A stretch of DNA of 64,000 bases from Bretschneidera sinensis (GCA_023935145.1 CM043699.1:113131036-113195035), one strand, 5' to 3'; positions 11,070 through 23,796 are shown, numbered from the stretch's first letter. Translations and numbers: made by a program. Notes: a model not told the origin generated them from the letters alone.

Positions 11070-14000
11070 TTACAATCGAACATGCGGCAATCCCGCCTTA
11101 TCCAACCTAAGCATGCCTTTCAACTCGCGTGGCAAAGAGATAAAATCAGAACAAGTGCTATTATAACCTTCCTCGCCCCTACAAGCGAGGAAATCTGCTG
11201 CATTATTTCCTTCGCGAAACTGATGGTTAATGTTGAAATGCACGTTTCTTACCAAGAGCAATAGCTCATCCCAATAATCCCATAAATACCATGCCGTGCA
11301 CTTTCGGCTACTCAACCAGGTCACAATTAATTTGGAGTCGCTCTTAACATTTATCTGATTAAAACCCATTTCTTTACACAAAGTTATACCAGCTATTAAC
11401 GCCCTTAACTCAGCGTCATTATTTGTACCATGACCAAAATAAGCAGAGAAAGCCCCTTTGAAATTACCTCTCTTGTCTCGTATGACCCCTCCTCTTCCGC
11501 AATTTCTTGGGTTACCCCGACAGCATCCATCGACATTCAATTTAATCTAGCCTTCAGCTGGTTTCCTCCAATAGACCAGCTTCGGAATAAGCCTTACATG
11601 ATCAACATATGGCACTTCAAGCGTCCGAAGGATGGCCTCATCTCTAGCAGAAATAGGCCATTGTTTCACCATAATAGATGAGATATTCCGTAACCAAACT
11701 TTAACTGCCAACCAAACCCCTAATGCCGAAGCAAAGGAATTTTCAATTCGAGCCTTGCATCTACGCAGCCAGAGATGCCAAGTAATAATAGACAGGATAA
11801 TGCCGAGAAGAATCCCCCTGTGACTCGACTTCTTTGATGCACTGAGCCACTTCATCACCGTCGCCCACCATGACATACCAGGAGCATGGTTGATGCCCAG
11901 AGTAATAGCTGCTGTCCTCCATACTTCAGCAACAATATTCCCAGTACAAAGAATATGATTTAAATCTTCAGTGTGTCCGTGAGTGCAGCAGTTACACCGA
12001 GAGGCCAACGGAATTCCAAGAGATTGCACTTGAGAGTCTAAAGCTAGCCCATTGAATCAGGCTTTCCATATGCAAACAAAATTTTTTTTCGGGAGAAGGT
12101 GATGCCAAAACCAGTCCATACCCAACTGGTCCGTTCCTCTAACACGAATTAGCTCCCACACTGAGGCCGACGTAAACTCACCCTTAGCTTCTGATTTCCA
12201 AACGGTAATATCATTGCCCACCTTACCAGCCACAATGTCGTGCATAATCTCCTCTGATTTTTCCAAGCCGACTAGTTCCACAAGACGGTTCTCATCCTAG
12301 GTTCCATCAACCCATATCTCTTTTATTTTTATCTCAGACTGTCCAGCGTCCCTATTGACACACAATGGCCCACTTGCTAACCACCGATCAAACCAGAACG
12401 AAGAGCTGCCCTCTCTCACCTTAACTATAATGTTCTGTGTGACCTCAGGAAAAATCTTCATAATGGACTTCCAGAAACGAGAAGAAGTGCTTTTAGCCTC
12501 AGCAAGGTAAATGTGGCCGTGTTTCACATATTTCGCTCGAAAAAACTTAGTCCATAGATTATCAACTGTTAACAATCTCCATGCAAATTTCATATGCAGA
12601 GACCTCTGCACTTCCTGGAATTTTCTCATGCCAAGACCCTATTCTTTTTATGGTTTGCATATCTGATCCCATGCACACCATTTCATTCTCGGTTTTCCAT
12701 TCAGATCTCCCCAAAAAAATGAAGAAATCAGAAAGTTGAGTTTTTTGAAAACCTTCATAGGCACATTTAAAACCGCCAAAAGGTGTGTAGCCATACATGA
12801 TAAAACATGTTTCATTAGCATAAGCCTACCACCTTGAGATAGTAAATGCATTTTCCAACCCGCTGTTTTCCTCCGAATCTTCTCAATAAGTGGATCCAAG
12901 ACTCTGGATGTAAGACGTCCTTCAACTAGAGGGACCCCCAAGTAGGTTACCGGGAACTTTCCTTCCACAAAACCGGTTAATCTCATGAGATGACGACACC
13001 GCGCAGAAGTATGGTCTCTGAGAAAAAGAGAGCTGATTTTTCCTTATTGATTAATTGCCCATACCACTTTTCATATACCTCCAAGGTTTTTGCGAGTCTA
13101 TGAACCGAGCGTTTGCTACCATTCAAAAAAACTAAAAAACCATTCGCATATAATAAATGAGAGACAAGAAGCGCACTTATAGGGTGAGAAAAACATCCAA
13201 TTCGACTCTCTTCAAAGTTCTTATGAATTAATCTTGAAAACACCTCCTCTATAATAATAAATAAATATAGAGATAGCGGATCACCTTGTCTTAGAATCAG
13301 AGCCGGGTGAAAGAAACCCTTGAGAGTCCCATTCATCATTATTGAGAACCAAGGGGATTGAACACACTCCCTGATCAAATTATAAACCTGATGAGAAAAA
13401 CCAAAAGATGTTAACATATTCAACAAAAATTTCCAATTTACGCGATCATAGGCTTTGGCCATATCAATCTTCACCATGATGTTTCTGCCTTTTGATTTCT
13501 TATTCAGGGAATGAACCAATTCCTGAGCCAAAGTAATGTTCTCAAAGATGCTACGGTCGGGAATAAAAGTTGCTTGTTCATGAAAGATCAACTGAGATAA
13601 ATAAGGTGTCATCCTTTGCACGAGAACCTTAGAAAAAAATCTTATATGCAACTAAACAAAGGCTGATAGGCCGGAACTTATCAAAACTCTTGGGATCCTC
13701 TACCTTCGGAATCAACACCAAATACGATGCCGTGTAAAATCTAGGTAAAGGAGAACCCGAAAAGAACTCCTTGGCTGCCTCAACAACATCCTCTTTAATC
13801 AAATCCCAGCAGCTTAAATAGAAACCCAAACCAAACCTGTCCGGTCCAGGTGAGCTTTCTTTTGGAATTGATTTCAACGCAACCAAAATTTCAGTCTCAG
13901 ATGGGGCTAGAGTAAGAGCCAAATTATTTTCCTCCGATAAAGAGCACTATATAAGAGGTGTGAGATCCACCTGTTCAACAATAGAATAGCTGGAAAGAAA

Positions 14001-15198
14001 ATTTTGAAAATAATTTACAGCTTCTTGATGGATCTGTTCCGGCGAATTAAAAATGACACTATTCTCTAGCCGCATGGTCTGAATGGCTTTATTTTTTCTC
14101 CGTTTTTTAATAATTGCATGGAAATATTTTCCATTCTAGTCTCCCCCTAAAAGCCACTTCTTTTTTGCCAGTTGAGAGAGTCTGGATTCTTCACGTTGTT
14201 CCCATGTATTCAGTTCTAGTTTAGACACCAAGAAATCACATTCTACCTCATTATCATAGCCATCTTGTAACCGACTCTCTAAGACCTCCAATCACTCTTC
14301 TAATTCTTTAATGGTTTGCCCCACATGCCCAAATACCTGTTTATTCCAAGCTCGTAACGTAACTTTTGTTTTTTTTTTTTTTTTCAGTTTTTCTGCCAAC
14401 TTTACAAGACCCACCGATGTGGTAGGAGCCTTCCATACTTCTTCCACGCATCACATAAAATCTGCATGAGTTACCCACATATTTTGAAATTGAAAAGGGT
14501 GAAGACCATAGCTTACGAATGGTTTTTGGGAGTGCATAATCATAGGACAATGATCTGAAGTCTTTCGCTGAAGATATTCTAAGAAAGCTGAAGAAAACCG
14601 ATTTGCAAACTGTGTATTCATCAGAGCTCTATCAAGTCTTGCCCAGTTACGTGTCTGCCCCTCATGGCCATTACACCACGACAATCGGCGTCCCACTACC
14701 TGAAGGTCCAATAAACCACAGTGATCGATACAGTTATTAAACTCTGCCATAGAAGCTAGTGGCCTTGGATGACCACCCACTCTTTCTCTATCTTCTCGGA
14801 TAATATTGAAATCCCCCACCATAAGCCAAGGGGACTTATTGGTATCAACCACCTCTAAACTTTGCCATAGCTCCCTATGCTCCATGCTATTACACTTCGC
14901 GTATATAAATGAGATGAACAACTTCTCTTCACCAAACCGAAACCACCCAGTAAGTACTTGATTAGTCATAGACAGTATCTCCCCCTCACCATCATCACTC
15001 CAGAATATCCATATTTTACCGTCAACTACAAAAGTTTGGAAGCCCTATCATACCAGCCAAGAGATTCATTTTGTCAACCTCAGCAAAAGGTTCCAAAATC
15101 TAGACAATAGACGCACCATACTTCCTTACTAACCTTTTTTAAACGATTTCGGGACTGCCTAACCCTCGCCGATTCCACACCAAAATTTTATCAATCAT
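11070..15198 (-). pseudogene. LINE E ORF2 (endonuclease, RT, zf-RVT, RNase H), broken
   Basis: The minus-strand frame starts at ATG 15198-15196 (MIDKILVWNPRGLG). Endonuclease landmarks follow: VGDFNIIR near 14810, LSWCNG near 14690, RLDRAL near 14635 and SDHCPM near 14550. The RT has DRFGLGFYLSCW near 13810, KIDMAKAYDRVNW near 13440-13480 and RQGDPLS near 13290; the catalytic box reads YANG near 13145 instead of an Asp-Asp pair, so the RT is dead. The zf-RVT part (CNCCTHGHTEDLNHIL) is near 11990. RNase H (11540-11180) keeps NVDGC, DAELRA, KSDSK and NAADFLA. Stops and frameshifts occur around 13925-14450, 13000 and 12300. The endonuclease C-terminal half and RNase H are the best preserved parts. 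Confidence 0.85.
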
Positions 15199-15278
15199 AA
15201 ATTGAGTTTAGAGGGTCGAGATATAACCCGTTGTGATTGTCTCATTGTAGTTTTCTTTGTTGTAGTCATGCGGTTGGG

Positions 15279-16295
15279 CTAGCTGCTCTCAGGATTAGAA
15301 TTGTAGTGCTTTTGTCGAACCAGAACACCCGGAACACTTGCATCCTCTGGATCTGAAAGTGACTCTGTTTGTTCCTTCCCTACACTAACAACATTGTTAA
15401 CTGGAATTTGATAGCTATATTCCAACTCTAGTAATTCGTATACCACAGCGGTGTGACCCCCCTCGAAAAAACCTCTTCTCAGACCCTCTTCCATACCCAA
15501 AAACTCAACCGTAGGACTTCTAACGTCAACCTGCCCTGTATGATATCCACCCTCTTTTGCATTGAGTCAAATTTCCCAAGAACACTTGTCCTGCACTTTA
15601 GTTCTAGCTGCTTTAGCGTCATCATATCATTACCTTCTATCTCCTCAGCCTCATCCGCAACTAAGGCCATTTGTTGATCCGTCACATTCTCTTTCTTCCC
15701 CTCCTTTGTACTTTCATTTGCAACTCCATCCGCAACCAAGGTTATCATTTGGCCCATCCAACACTCATCCTCTCCCTCATTCTCAAACCCACCCGCAACC
15801 CCATCCGCCACCAAGGTAGCTTGCTCCGTCGCTCTCTCCTTTTCACTATTCTCTGCTTTCACACTGTTTTTCCTTTCCATACTCGCTGGTTCTTGATCTG
15901 CTCACGGTTACTAATCCCCCCTTCTATCTTGCGCTGCATCTCCCCCATACGATAAACCACTTTTGTGTGTCTTTGTCTACAACATGTAGTGCAGTAAAAA
16001 CCAATTTTGTCATACCGTGCTTCCCACCAAATTGTTCTATCTGCCGACACTACTATCAGGAATCCTTTGATTGGTTCCTCCTTTAGATCCACTTCTACAC
16101 ACAAACGTGCCTCCGTAGCTCTCATTTTATTCAGTGTTGCATTATCTATTCCCAAGTATCGACCAAATCTCGTGGCTAAGATTTGTAGGCAATTAGCTCT
16201 GTACATATGTAGAGGCAAACCTGGTAGGAATATCCACTAGGGCGCCAGAGAGGATTCAACATGGAGATCAAACTCCTTTGTCCATCTGGCTCTAA
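15279..16295 (-). pseudogene. LINE E ORF1 (gag-like, DUF4283/zinc knuckle type), 5'-truncated
   Basis: The minus-strand frame starts inside an RWTKEFDL... region, then reads LPLHMYRANC, RFGRYLGIDNAT and a knuckle-like CTTCCRQRHTKVVY near 15960-16000. There the expected last Cys of CX2CX4HX4C is Tyr. This order is characteristic of plant LINE ORF1 proteins with a DUF4283-like domain followed by a CCHC knuckle. A long acidic region follows that repeats a LVADGVA-like heptapeptide three times (about 15640-15830). A stop replaces Val before WI near 16240, and at least one frameshift lies near 15490. The protein would bind element RNA in an active copy. Confidence 0.65.
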
Positions 16296-16304
16296 GTGTG
16301 CATG

Positions 16305-17085
16305 CAACAAAGGCAATGAGGCTCGGTCTTTTAATATCATACAAAATGTCACTAATTTCAGTAAGGAAAATGCATCATCTTCTACTTCATGGAACCCTAA
16401 TAGTACTTCATTTTCGGTTCCATTATTATCGGGATAAAGCTCTACTTCATCCTAGAAGAAAGCCATGGAGGAGAACAACATTTCTGAAGTGAGGGATCAT
16501 AAGAACTCTCATAATTCTAATGGTAGCTCTACTTGGTGCCTAATTCCAGAAGTGCTCTATAGTCAAGCAACCCTTATTACAACCCTAAACAATGCTCATT
16601 TGCATGGAATTCAATAAGAGGTTGAAGAAGGACAAATTCTACAACAAGAGGAGCTTACAATCAACCTTCAATGTCAGGGGCAGGTACTCCTAAACTCAGC
16701 CCCTTTAAATTTGAATTACCCAAGTTCTAGTAATTTGACATTTTTTAAAATGCTTAGATGATAGTTGTCTCCTGAAAAAAAAATACATTATCCTTGTTCT
16801 AGGGGTTATGTCTCTTTGGAGTATAGCTTTAATAATCTTAATAGGAGGCCTTGTAAACACATGTCAATTGCTGATTTCAAAAACTCATTAGAGTGTCTCG
16901 AATCAAGTCTAGGAAGAAAAGGTTTAAGTTTAGAAATTGAGCAAGAAAAGGTTGTGGCCCCCCCTTCTCTAGATGTGCAAGAAGATACTCCCCTAGAACA
17001 AATTATAGAACCTTCAAAGAAGAAGGTTAGAAAGACGCAAGCTAGAGCAAAGGTTTCTAGATCATCAAAAAACACCAATAAATGA
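16305..17085 (+). pseudogene. LINE A2 ORF1 (partial, broken)
   Basis: One frame reads through a Ser/Asn-rich stretch (NKGNEARSFNII..., SSTSWNPNSTSF) and continues, with stops near 16435, 16455 and 16615. It then becomes the piece 16765-17085, ending in a Lys/Arg-rich tail. No motif identifies a biochemical function, but its position before ORF2 and its basic C-terminus fit a LINE ORF1. The terminal TGA (17083-17085) overlaps the ORF2 ATG (17082-17084). Confidence 0.55.
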
Positions 17086-20005
17086 TAAACACAATAATAT
17101 GAAATATTAGAGGTGTTGGTAATCCTAATAAACTTGGATTATTAAGAAAAATGATTAAGGAATACGGTCCATCTCTTGTGGTATTGCTAGACACTAAACA
17201 CCAAGGGGAAGCTCTACAATGATTTGCTAGAAAAATAAAATTCCCAAATTTTACTCATGTCAATCCAATCAACTCACACATATGGATACATTGGAAAGAC
17301 GATTTAAAATTGGATGTCATAGATATTATGAACCAATCTATTTCGGTTAAATTGTCTCGTGTGCTCAATGATTCTATACTTGCTATGCATCTTTTGCGTA
17401 TGCTAAGGATAAATTACAAGTGCGTCGGTCCTTGGTTAATTGGAGGCGATTTTAATGTTGTCTCTAATTAGAGATAAATCGCGGGTATCATGGCTCCAAA
17501 AAGGTTATAAGAACAATAAGTTCTTTCATGTGTCTCTCAAAGAGAAACAAATTAGAAACAAATTTAAAATTAAAAGGGATGACGGATCTTATATTTCGGA
17601 TGATAAATGAGATTGGGAATGTAGCTTGTGACCACTATCAAAATCTATTTACGGCAGTATGCACGAGCTCTAATAATCACGATCTTCTTTATTGGATTCC
17701 TATATTCATTTCAGACGAACAAAATACTGAATTATGCAAATTACCACCAGAAGATGAAATCAAAAAATACTGAATTATGCAAATTACCACAAGAAGATGA
17801 AATCGAAAAAGCAGTTTATGATCTAAATCTGGACAGTGCCCCTGACGTGGATGGATTTAATGGACATTTCTTTTGCGGCTGTTGGGATATTATTCATGAT
17901 GATGTAGTAAGGGTTGTTCAGGATTTATTCATAGGTGGATATTTTCCTAGATCATATACGGCTACTAACCTAATTTTAATTCTTAAGGTTGAAAATCTTA
18001 CTTCCTTATCGGACTTGCGCCCTATAAGTCTATGTACATTTATGTACAAGATTTTATCTAAAATACTTACCTCTAGACTTGCACTGCTACTACACCTATT
18101 CATCTCAAATGAACAAACAGATAAAAGGAAGAAGTATACACAAAAATATTTGCTTGGCACACTAAATGGTTCAAGACATTAATAATAAAGTACGGGGGTT
18201 CTAATATCATCTTCAAAGTTGATATGTCAAAAGCATATAACCGTGTAGATTGGGCTTTCTTGTTAAGTGTGCTTCGTAAATTAGGATTTTGGGATAAATG
18301 GTGTGAGTACATATTAAAGTACCTTGGTGGTTCGTTTGGCTTTTTCCAATCCTCCCGTGGTCTCCGTCAAAGAGATCCTTTGTCTCCTTTATTATTTAAC
18401 ATTGCAGAGGAAGTTTTCTTTAGAAATTTTAATGAATGGGTGGAAAAAGGTCTAATAGGAAGGTATAAGGTTTCAGGTCGAGTCCTAGGTATCACACACC
18501 TTTTGTACACAGATGACATGCTATTGTTTTTAAATGGTAGAAAAAATTCTGTTAAGGCTTGTTGTATGCTCCTTAAAACTTATAAGGACATTTCGGGTCA
18601 AAAAATAAACTGGTCCAAAAGCTTGTTTATTGCTAGTACCAATTGTAGTTCTTCGCGAATTGTTAGATTAAAAAATTGGTCGGGTCTTAAGCGTAACCTA
18701 CTACCAATTGCCTACTTGGGTCTACCTTTATTTTAAAGGCAGGAGTTTTAAAAGATACTTTGTTGCTTTACAAGAAAAAATCCAAAAACGATTAGCTTCA
18801 TGGAAGACAAAATTCCTTTTGATAGCTGGAAAGTTAACACTAATTAAAAGTGTTCTTAGTTCCATCCCTATACATACACTAGTTGTTATTGCTCCTCCAA
18901 AAGGTGCCCTTCAAAAAGTTGGAACTCTTTATGGAGCTATTTCATGAGAAAAAAATATGGTGAACAAATTGAGGGCATGCACTGTCCTTGGTTTAGTTCC
19001 AAAATTTGGAAATATATTTCTCCAATTGTCATTCATTTGAAAACCAATTCAACTTGGGTGCTTGGTAATGCTAATATAAATTTTTGGAATGAAATCAAAC
19101 CTAGTGGCGTTCTTTCTTTTGAGTCATGTTCTTTTAAAGAAGTCGTTAAAGATAATTCTAAAATGGATCAATTAAAATTTGAGTTTCCTTCCTTTTATGA
19201 AGCGGCCAAAAAAGTATATCTTAATGAAAACCAAGACAAATTAGTTTGGAATCTTTCTTCTTCAGGTTTGTCAAAAAATCTGGTTCCTTTCAATCATTGA
19301 TCATTAATTTGTTGAGTAATGCACGATTGTCCTCTTGATTGGATATTGTTAAAATTTAAACTTTCCTATGGGGTTGTTGGCACATATGGCATATGAGAAA
19401 TGAATGTAGGCAGGACGGCAAAGCAATATGCCCAACTATCCTAATTAGTAGAATAAGAGATGGTCTTTTAGATAGCAATGCTATCATCTATCCGAAATCA
19501 AATATTTCCTTTTGGTTTTAAAATAATTCCTCTCAAATTTAAAAAAGAAATTTGGGTCAGATGGAATCATTTACTTAAAAGAAAAATCAAACTTAATTCA
19601 GATGGTTCTTGTTCCTCAAAAGGAAGCGCTGGTGGTGGTGTTTTTAGCGCTGCTAATGCTTTTTTGTTGACATATTCTTACTCATTTGATAATTGCTTGA
19701 GCAGTCATTCTGAGGCGAAAGCCTTTCTTATTGGTTTACAAATCATGTGTGAGTTGAACATAAAAGTTGATGTTGTTGAATGTGACTCTAAACTCTTAGT
19801 TCAATTTATCTTAAGAAAAATAGTTTGTCTATGGGATTTGAAATCTATCATCCGTGATATAGAGCATCTTATACCTCGAGGCACCATCATACAACATTTG
19901 TACAGGAAAGCTAGTAGTGTTGCTGACTCTCTTGCAAAATGGGGTCCTTCTCATGGAGATCAAAAGATACATGGTCCACTGAAGATCTACCGAAAGCAAG
20001 TATAG
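17082..20005 (+). pseudogene. LINE A2 ORF2, internally deleted and broken
   Basis: The frame starts at the ATGA overlap. It keeps NIRGVGNPN and LIGGDFNVVS, then jumps (17460) directly to the region before the RT. The RT has KAYNRVDW near 18230, RQRDPLSPLLFN near 18367 and the catalytic box LLYTDDMLLF near 18500, with both Asp residues kept. RNase H at about 19590-19960 retains all four acidic positions. A 43-bp tandem duplication at 17725-17810 shifts the frame. Stops occur throughout, including a conserved early TGA. Most endonuclease catalytic residues are in the deleted part. Confidence 0.8.
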
Positions 20006-20189
20006 ATGCTTTAAATTTTGATAACTCAAAATTGTATACATATATGAAAATGTAATTGGTTTATGTACTTGTTTTTCATAGGGTAAGGTACAGGATCCTC
20101 CGAGTCTGTTTGGGTATGGACCCTATTATCCTGGTTTGTATGTATAATTTTTTCGTATTAATAAAATTTTGTTTTTTTTAAAAAAAAAA

Positions 20190-21560
20190 GACTCATCATA
20201 ATTGGCTGTGGTGCATTACTTTGACCAAAACTATAACATTCCTTTTTTCTAATTTCTTCTCTTGTCTCAAACAAATGCTCCAGTGTTTCAAAATGGAATA
20301 CAGCCTCAAATGAACATGGTACGTTCGCATTATTTCATGTTCAATAATCTCAATATTTCTCTACAAAAAAATAATTCTTAATATTTCAGACTTTTAGGTG
20401 AGACACAAAACCTATTTTATCTCAGTCTGCGGCTTATTTCCCTGGTAATGCTTTTGGCCTTTATTTTCAACCATTTACACCAAGCCGGAAAAAATCACTA
20501 ATTTAATAATTTGTCCTCAAATCATGTTTGAGTAGAACATGAATATTATAAACTACCTCAGTTTCTTCCGATTCAAAACAACTCTCTTTATTAATAAAAG
20601 AATTAATGACTTGATGATTCGATCGCAAATTCCAGAGACCAAGTGTTTTGACATGATATAATAACAAATGAGTCCAACATTACTTTTTTAGATAAAATTG
20701 GTAGGTAAATAGGTTATCCCACATATCCTCTAAGAATTGAGCATTGGACCCAGCACACAGAATGAATCTGAATTAGTCTTCATCGCACCTATTTTGGGGG
20801 CGAAGTTAAAGACCAATCTACACTCTATGCAATAAAAACATATGTTTAACATCAATAAACTCTTATGAATAAATTTGAACCCAAACATTTCTAAAAAAAA
20901 ATGAATGAGCACTTATCATTGAATATGAACCAAGCGCTTCTTGACAGTCAAATGCTACTGATTAATTAGGACTCAAATATGGTCTATATTTTGAAACAGT
21001 ATTATTTATTTGTTTGTCAAACAAAGTTATCATTATTCGATACAGTGATTGGGAGATCTTGACCGTATACAAACCTACCACAACCACAATTATTGAGATT
21101 ATTCCACATTGATATGAACTTGCGTGCACATGCATATGAGAGGTGGCCTGCCTTGACATTAGCATCTGTTTGTTTGTTGAGCTTTACCAAATGGAAATAA
21201 CTTTACCAGAATCATTAGTATTTTACTCTTGTTTCTGCTTCCTGATTGAATTAATTCATGTAATTTTGCTAGAAATTGTCTGGTTTGGTATTTTTGGAGA
21301 AATTATTAGGTGGGTCAGGTCTATCATATCAGTCATAAATTTGACCTGTTAACTCGTGTCATGTTGAGGCACATATAACCTTGCTTAACCATAACCCGCA
21401 TAGTTGATTCAGAAAAATATACTCATTTTACTGATGTGAGGCAAATTGATAAGTTGGATCTATACAGTTGACGTGGTAGGCCCCAATTAATTGAGAATTT
21501 CTCTCATTTTTGGAGTATGTATAGCATTCTAACCATTTTGTCATGTTATGTTTTTAAAAA
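20190..21560 (+). repeat. P450-associated flank, copy B2 (noncoding)
   Basis: Starts gactcatcataattgg after the LINE A2 tail and runs to the first recognisable P450 exon. It is collinear with B1 and B3, with a private deletion of about 110 bases at 21065 where B1 and B3 carry extra sequence. No coding sequence is supported inside. It probably represents intron or upstream flank of the ancestral P450 gene. Confidence 0.65.
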
Positions 21561-21564
21561 ACCA

Positions 21565-22239
21565 GAACAATCTGAAGTTGCAGCCAATAAAAAACCCTGG
21601 GAGCTATTGGAATGGGAAGACATAAAAAAGATGAAGTTTTCTTGGAATGTAATGTATGAAGTGATGAGACTCACACTGCCGCTTCAGGGAACTTTCAGAG
21701 AGGCTTTAACTGATTTTACATATGCTGGTTATAACATTCCAAAAGGCTGGAAGGTATGTGATATTACCATTTCTAATATTTTTTATCTGAGTCCGAGTCA
21801 TTTTCAGTGTCCATGGGATCAATGTCCTGGTCAATGGATGTCTTATGAGCAAGATCTATGACATGACATCCAACGATCAGGGCATTGGTCTTCCAATCAT
21901 GGAAGAGGATTGTATCTTATTTTTGCTATTTTTAAAATCTTGCAGATTTATTGGACACTTAGTACAACGAACAAGAACCCAGAATACTTTTCAAACCCAG
22001 AAAAATTTGATCCATCAAGATATGAGGAAGGAAACAGTTTCCCTCCTTTCACATTTGTACCTTTTGGAGGAGGACCAAGAATGTGCCCAGGAAAAGAGTA
22101 TGCTCGGTTAGCAATACTCACTTTTGTGCACAATGTGGTGAACAAGTTTAAGTGGGAGTTGTTGAATCATAAGGAAAAGATTATTGGTGATATGATGTCA
22201 ACTCTAGAGAAAAGATTAGTATTAAACAATATTTATTAG
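21565..22239 (+). pseudogene. CYP716-like cytochrome P450, last two exons (copy B2)
   Basis: Exon 1 (about 21565-21753) carries WELLEWEDIKKMKFSW and the K-helix EVMR of the ExxR motif, ending in IPKGWK at a GT donor (aag|gtatgtg). The intron is 21754-21945 (192 bases, ttgcag acceptor, phase 0). Exon 2 (21946-22239) holds the PERF-like [10 protein letters not shown], the heme-binding [13 protein letters not shown] with the Cys ligand, and a normal stop. The motif set resembles CYP716 enzymes, which oxidise triterpenes such as beta-amyrin in the ER membrane. The N-terminal membrane anchor, I-helix and earlier exons are absent, so this is a gene fragment. Both exons read through without stops, which suggests either recent duplication or loss of earlier exons only. 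A truncated transcript could in principle be made but would not encode a P450. Confidence 0.85.
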
Positions 22240-22266
22240 CTGCTGAAAGTCCATACTTTGAACAAC

Positions 22267-22348
22267 ATGTAAAAGAAAAGAAAGTGGTTATTGAACATAT
22301 TAGTACTGAATTGATGATCACTAATCCTTTGATTAAAGGCATGCCACC
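22267..22348 (+). pseudogene. Copia C RNase H tail (left part), start of tandem unit
   Basis: Right after P450 3' flank ending tttgaacaac, the sequence switches to copia C pol (gtaaaagaaaagaaagtgg), coding for the last part of the RNase H domain. It runs to the ccacc that is the target duplication of gypsy element D1 and resumes at 28751. The same P450/copia junction recurs at 47193/47194. The other end of this sequence in an uninterrupted copia is seen at 54270-54354. Confidence 0.75.
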
Positions 22349-23796
22349 TGATTACGCCCAAAACATAACGCGGTTATTGTAGTATAGTTTTGGGGTGTCG
22401 ATTCCACAGGGAAACAAGTTAAGTATAACAGAAGGTCTAAACCTCAACACAAACGATAAAAGATTAAAAGGCTAAAATCTGAGTTGTTTTGAGGAAAGGG
22501 TAATTTTGTAAATAAGTTTAAAATAAAAATAACAAGGTTCCGGAAATCCTCCCTAGGTTCGTTGGTCTAATCCTAACTTGATTCAGTTGTTTTTATCTCA
22601 ATTGCAAATTTCACATCCCAAACAGACAATCGGAAAATATTCAATTAAAGCGCATTTATAAATCCTAATATAATTGTTATGAAATCTTCTTTACTTTCAA
22701 GCACACATGATCTAACTTATAAATTATCAAGAGACGACGAAATATCTAAATGACAATACCGCAACAATGGACAAATCTATAAAAGAGATCTACCGAACTC
22801 AATCACACCCAAACAGGTACACATAAGAAAAGCCTGACTGAACTTATATGGAAAAGAAGCATGCAACCACCAGAGTTATAATAAATCTACTAATTAAATT
22901 AAAGAATAAAACATAACAATATTTAACGAAAATAATTCCAACTACAACCGAATCAAATAAAGGAAAAATAAGAACAACTACACCTAGGGATTCATCCCTT
23001 CGCCTTGCTTGGAGACTAGCCGGTCATGGGGCTCATGCGTCCTCGAGTTGCTTCCGGTCTCCCGACGATCATCTCTCCCGACCTTCAAACTTTAAACTTC
23101 GGGTTCCTCCTAAAGGCCCTCTGGATTGCTCCTAAAGGCCCTCTGGATTCATCCCCGATTGATTTCCAAAGCTAAAGTGGAGTGGGTCTTATATAGGCAA
23201 ATACCAAGAGTGCAATGTGTTTCCCATCCGATGTGGGATGTGGGATATAGAAATGTGTTTTCCAACCGATGTGGGATGTGGGATTTAAGCCCAAAATCAC
23301 GCTGAAATCCCGCACAGCCCGACCTTTGTCTACTAAAACTGCCATAACTTTCTCTAGAAAAATCCTTTTGACGAACCGTAAAATTCTCCAGAAAATAAAC
23401 TTCCGGATCTTTCTAAGCATATATGGCTCATCTCCTGGTTCTTCTTGTATCAATACAGTTTAATTTTCAAAAATGATTGATCTGAACGGGCAATTCTGGA
23501 AATTTGGTGAAACTCCTTTCCAGTGCGGGCAGCAGCTGTTGCTCTTTTAAGCCCTCCATCTTATCATTTTGGAAGCATTCCTTCACTCCAGTATGCCTCG
23601 AGTCTTTGTACTTCAAGCAATGATAACTTTTCCTCCTTTTTTGAGCTTAAAGTACCTGAAAATGCACCGAAATAGATCAATGATCCAAGAATGATACTTT
23701 AGAGTTGTTAACGTATAAAAGTGCAATTAAAACCTAGATCAACCCTAAAATGCTAACAATTAAGTACTGATAAGATGCATTTTTTGACTCTCATCA
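22349..23796 (-). repeat. D1 LTR, left copy (3' LTR of the minus-strand element)
   Basis: 1448 bp, ends TGAT...ATCA. It contains a tandem duplication of about 24 bases near 23106-23155 and a duplicated gatgtgggatgtggga block near 23226-23285. A TATA-like box reading tatataa on the minus strand lies at 23189-23195. Confidence 0.85.

Larger units (their letters stand above)
10918..16295 (-). mobile_element. LINE E, nearly full-length L1-type LINE (minus strand)
   Basis: On the minus strand this element reads ORF1 (16295-15279), an 80-base gap, ORF2 (15198-11070) and a 3' UTR ending in an A-rich tail that appears as T-runs at 10918-10937. It is unrelated at sequence level to LINE A apart from the shared domain plan. 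The 5' end is cut inside ORF1, where LINE A2 sequence begins. Target duplications are not recognisable. Its GC content is visibly higher than that of LINE A. Confidence 0.85.
16296..20189 (+). mobile_element. LINE A copy A2
   Basis: Second copy of LINE A. It extends about 280 bases further 5' than A1 into ORF1 and lacks the 599-bp endonuclease segment present in A1. It ends with T-run then A-run at exactly the same base of P450 flank as A1, A3 and A4. The left junction abuts the truncated 5' end of LINE E. It also has its own larger deletion of the zf-RVT region near 19268, compared with A3 and A4. Confidence 0.85.

Noticed and set aside
15453..15955. Plus-strand His/Pro/Ser-rich open frames
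   Set aside because: They are antisense shadows of LINE E ORF1, whose minus-strand frame carries the zinc-knuckle-like motif and acidic repeats.
20730..21352. Several 60-70 codon frames in the P450 flank as small genes
   Set aside because: They are not conserved as frames between the B1, B2 and B3 copies, lack domains and sit in AT-rich noncoding sequence.
22370..22400. tRNA-Asp-like sequence as a tRNA gene
   Set aside because: Only the 5' part and a weak T-loop-like string are present, too close together for a tRNA or a working Pol III promoter. It is better read as LTR sequence complementary to the primer tRNA.
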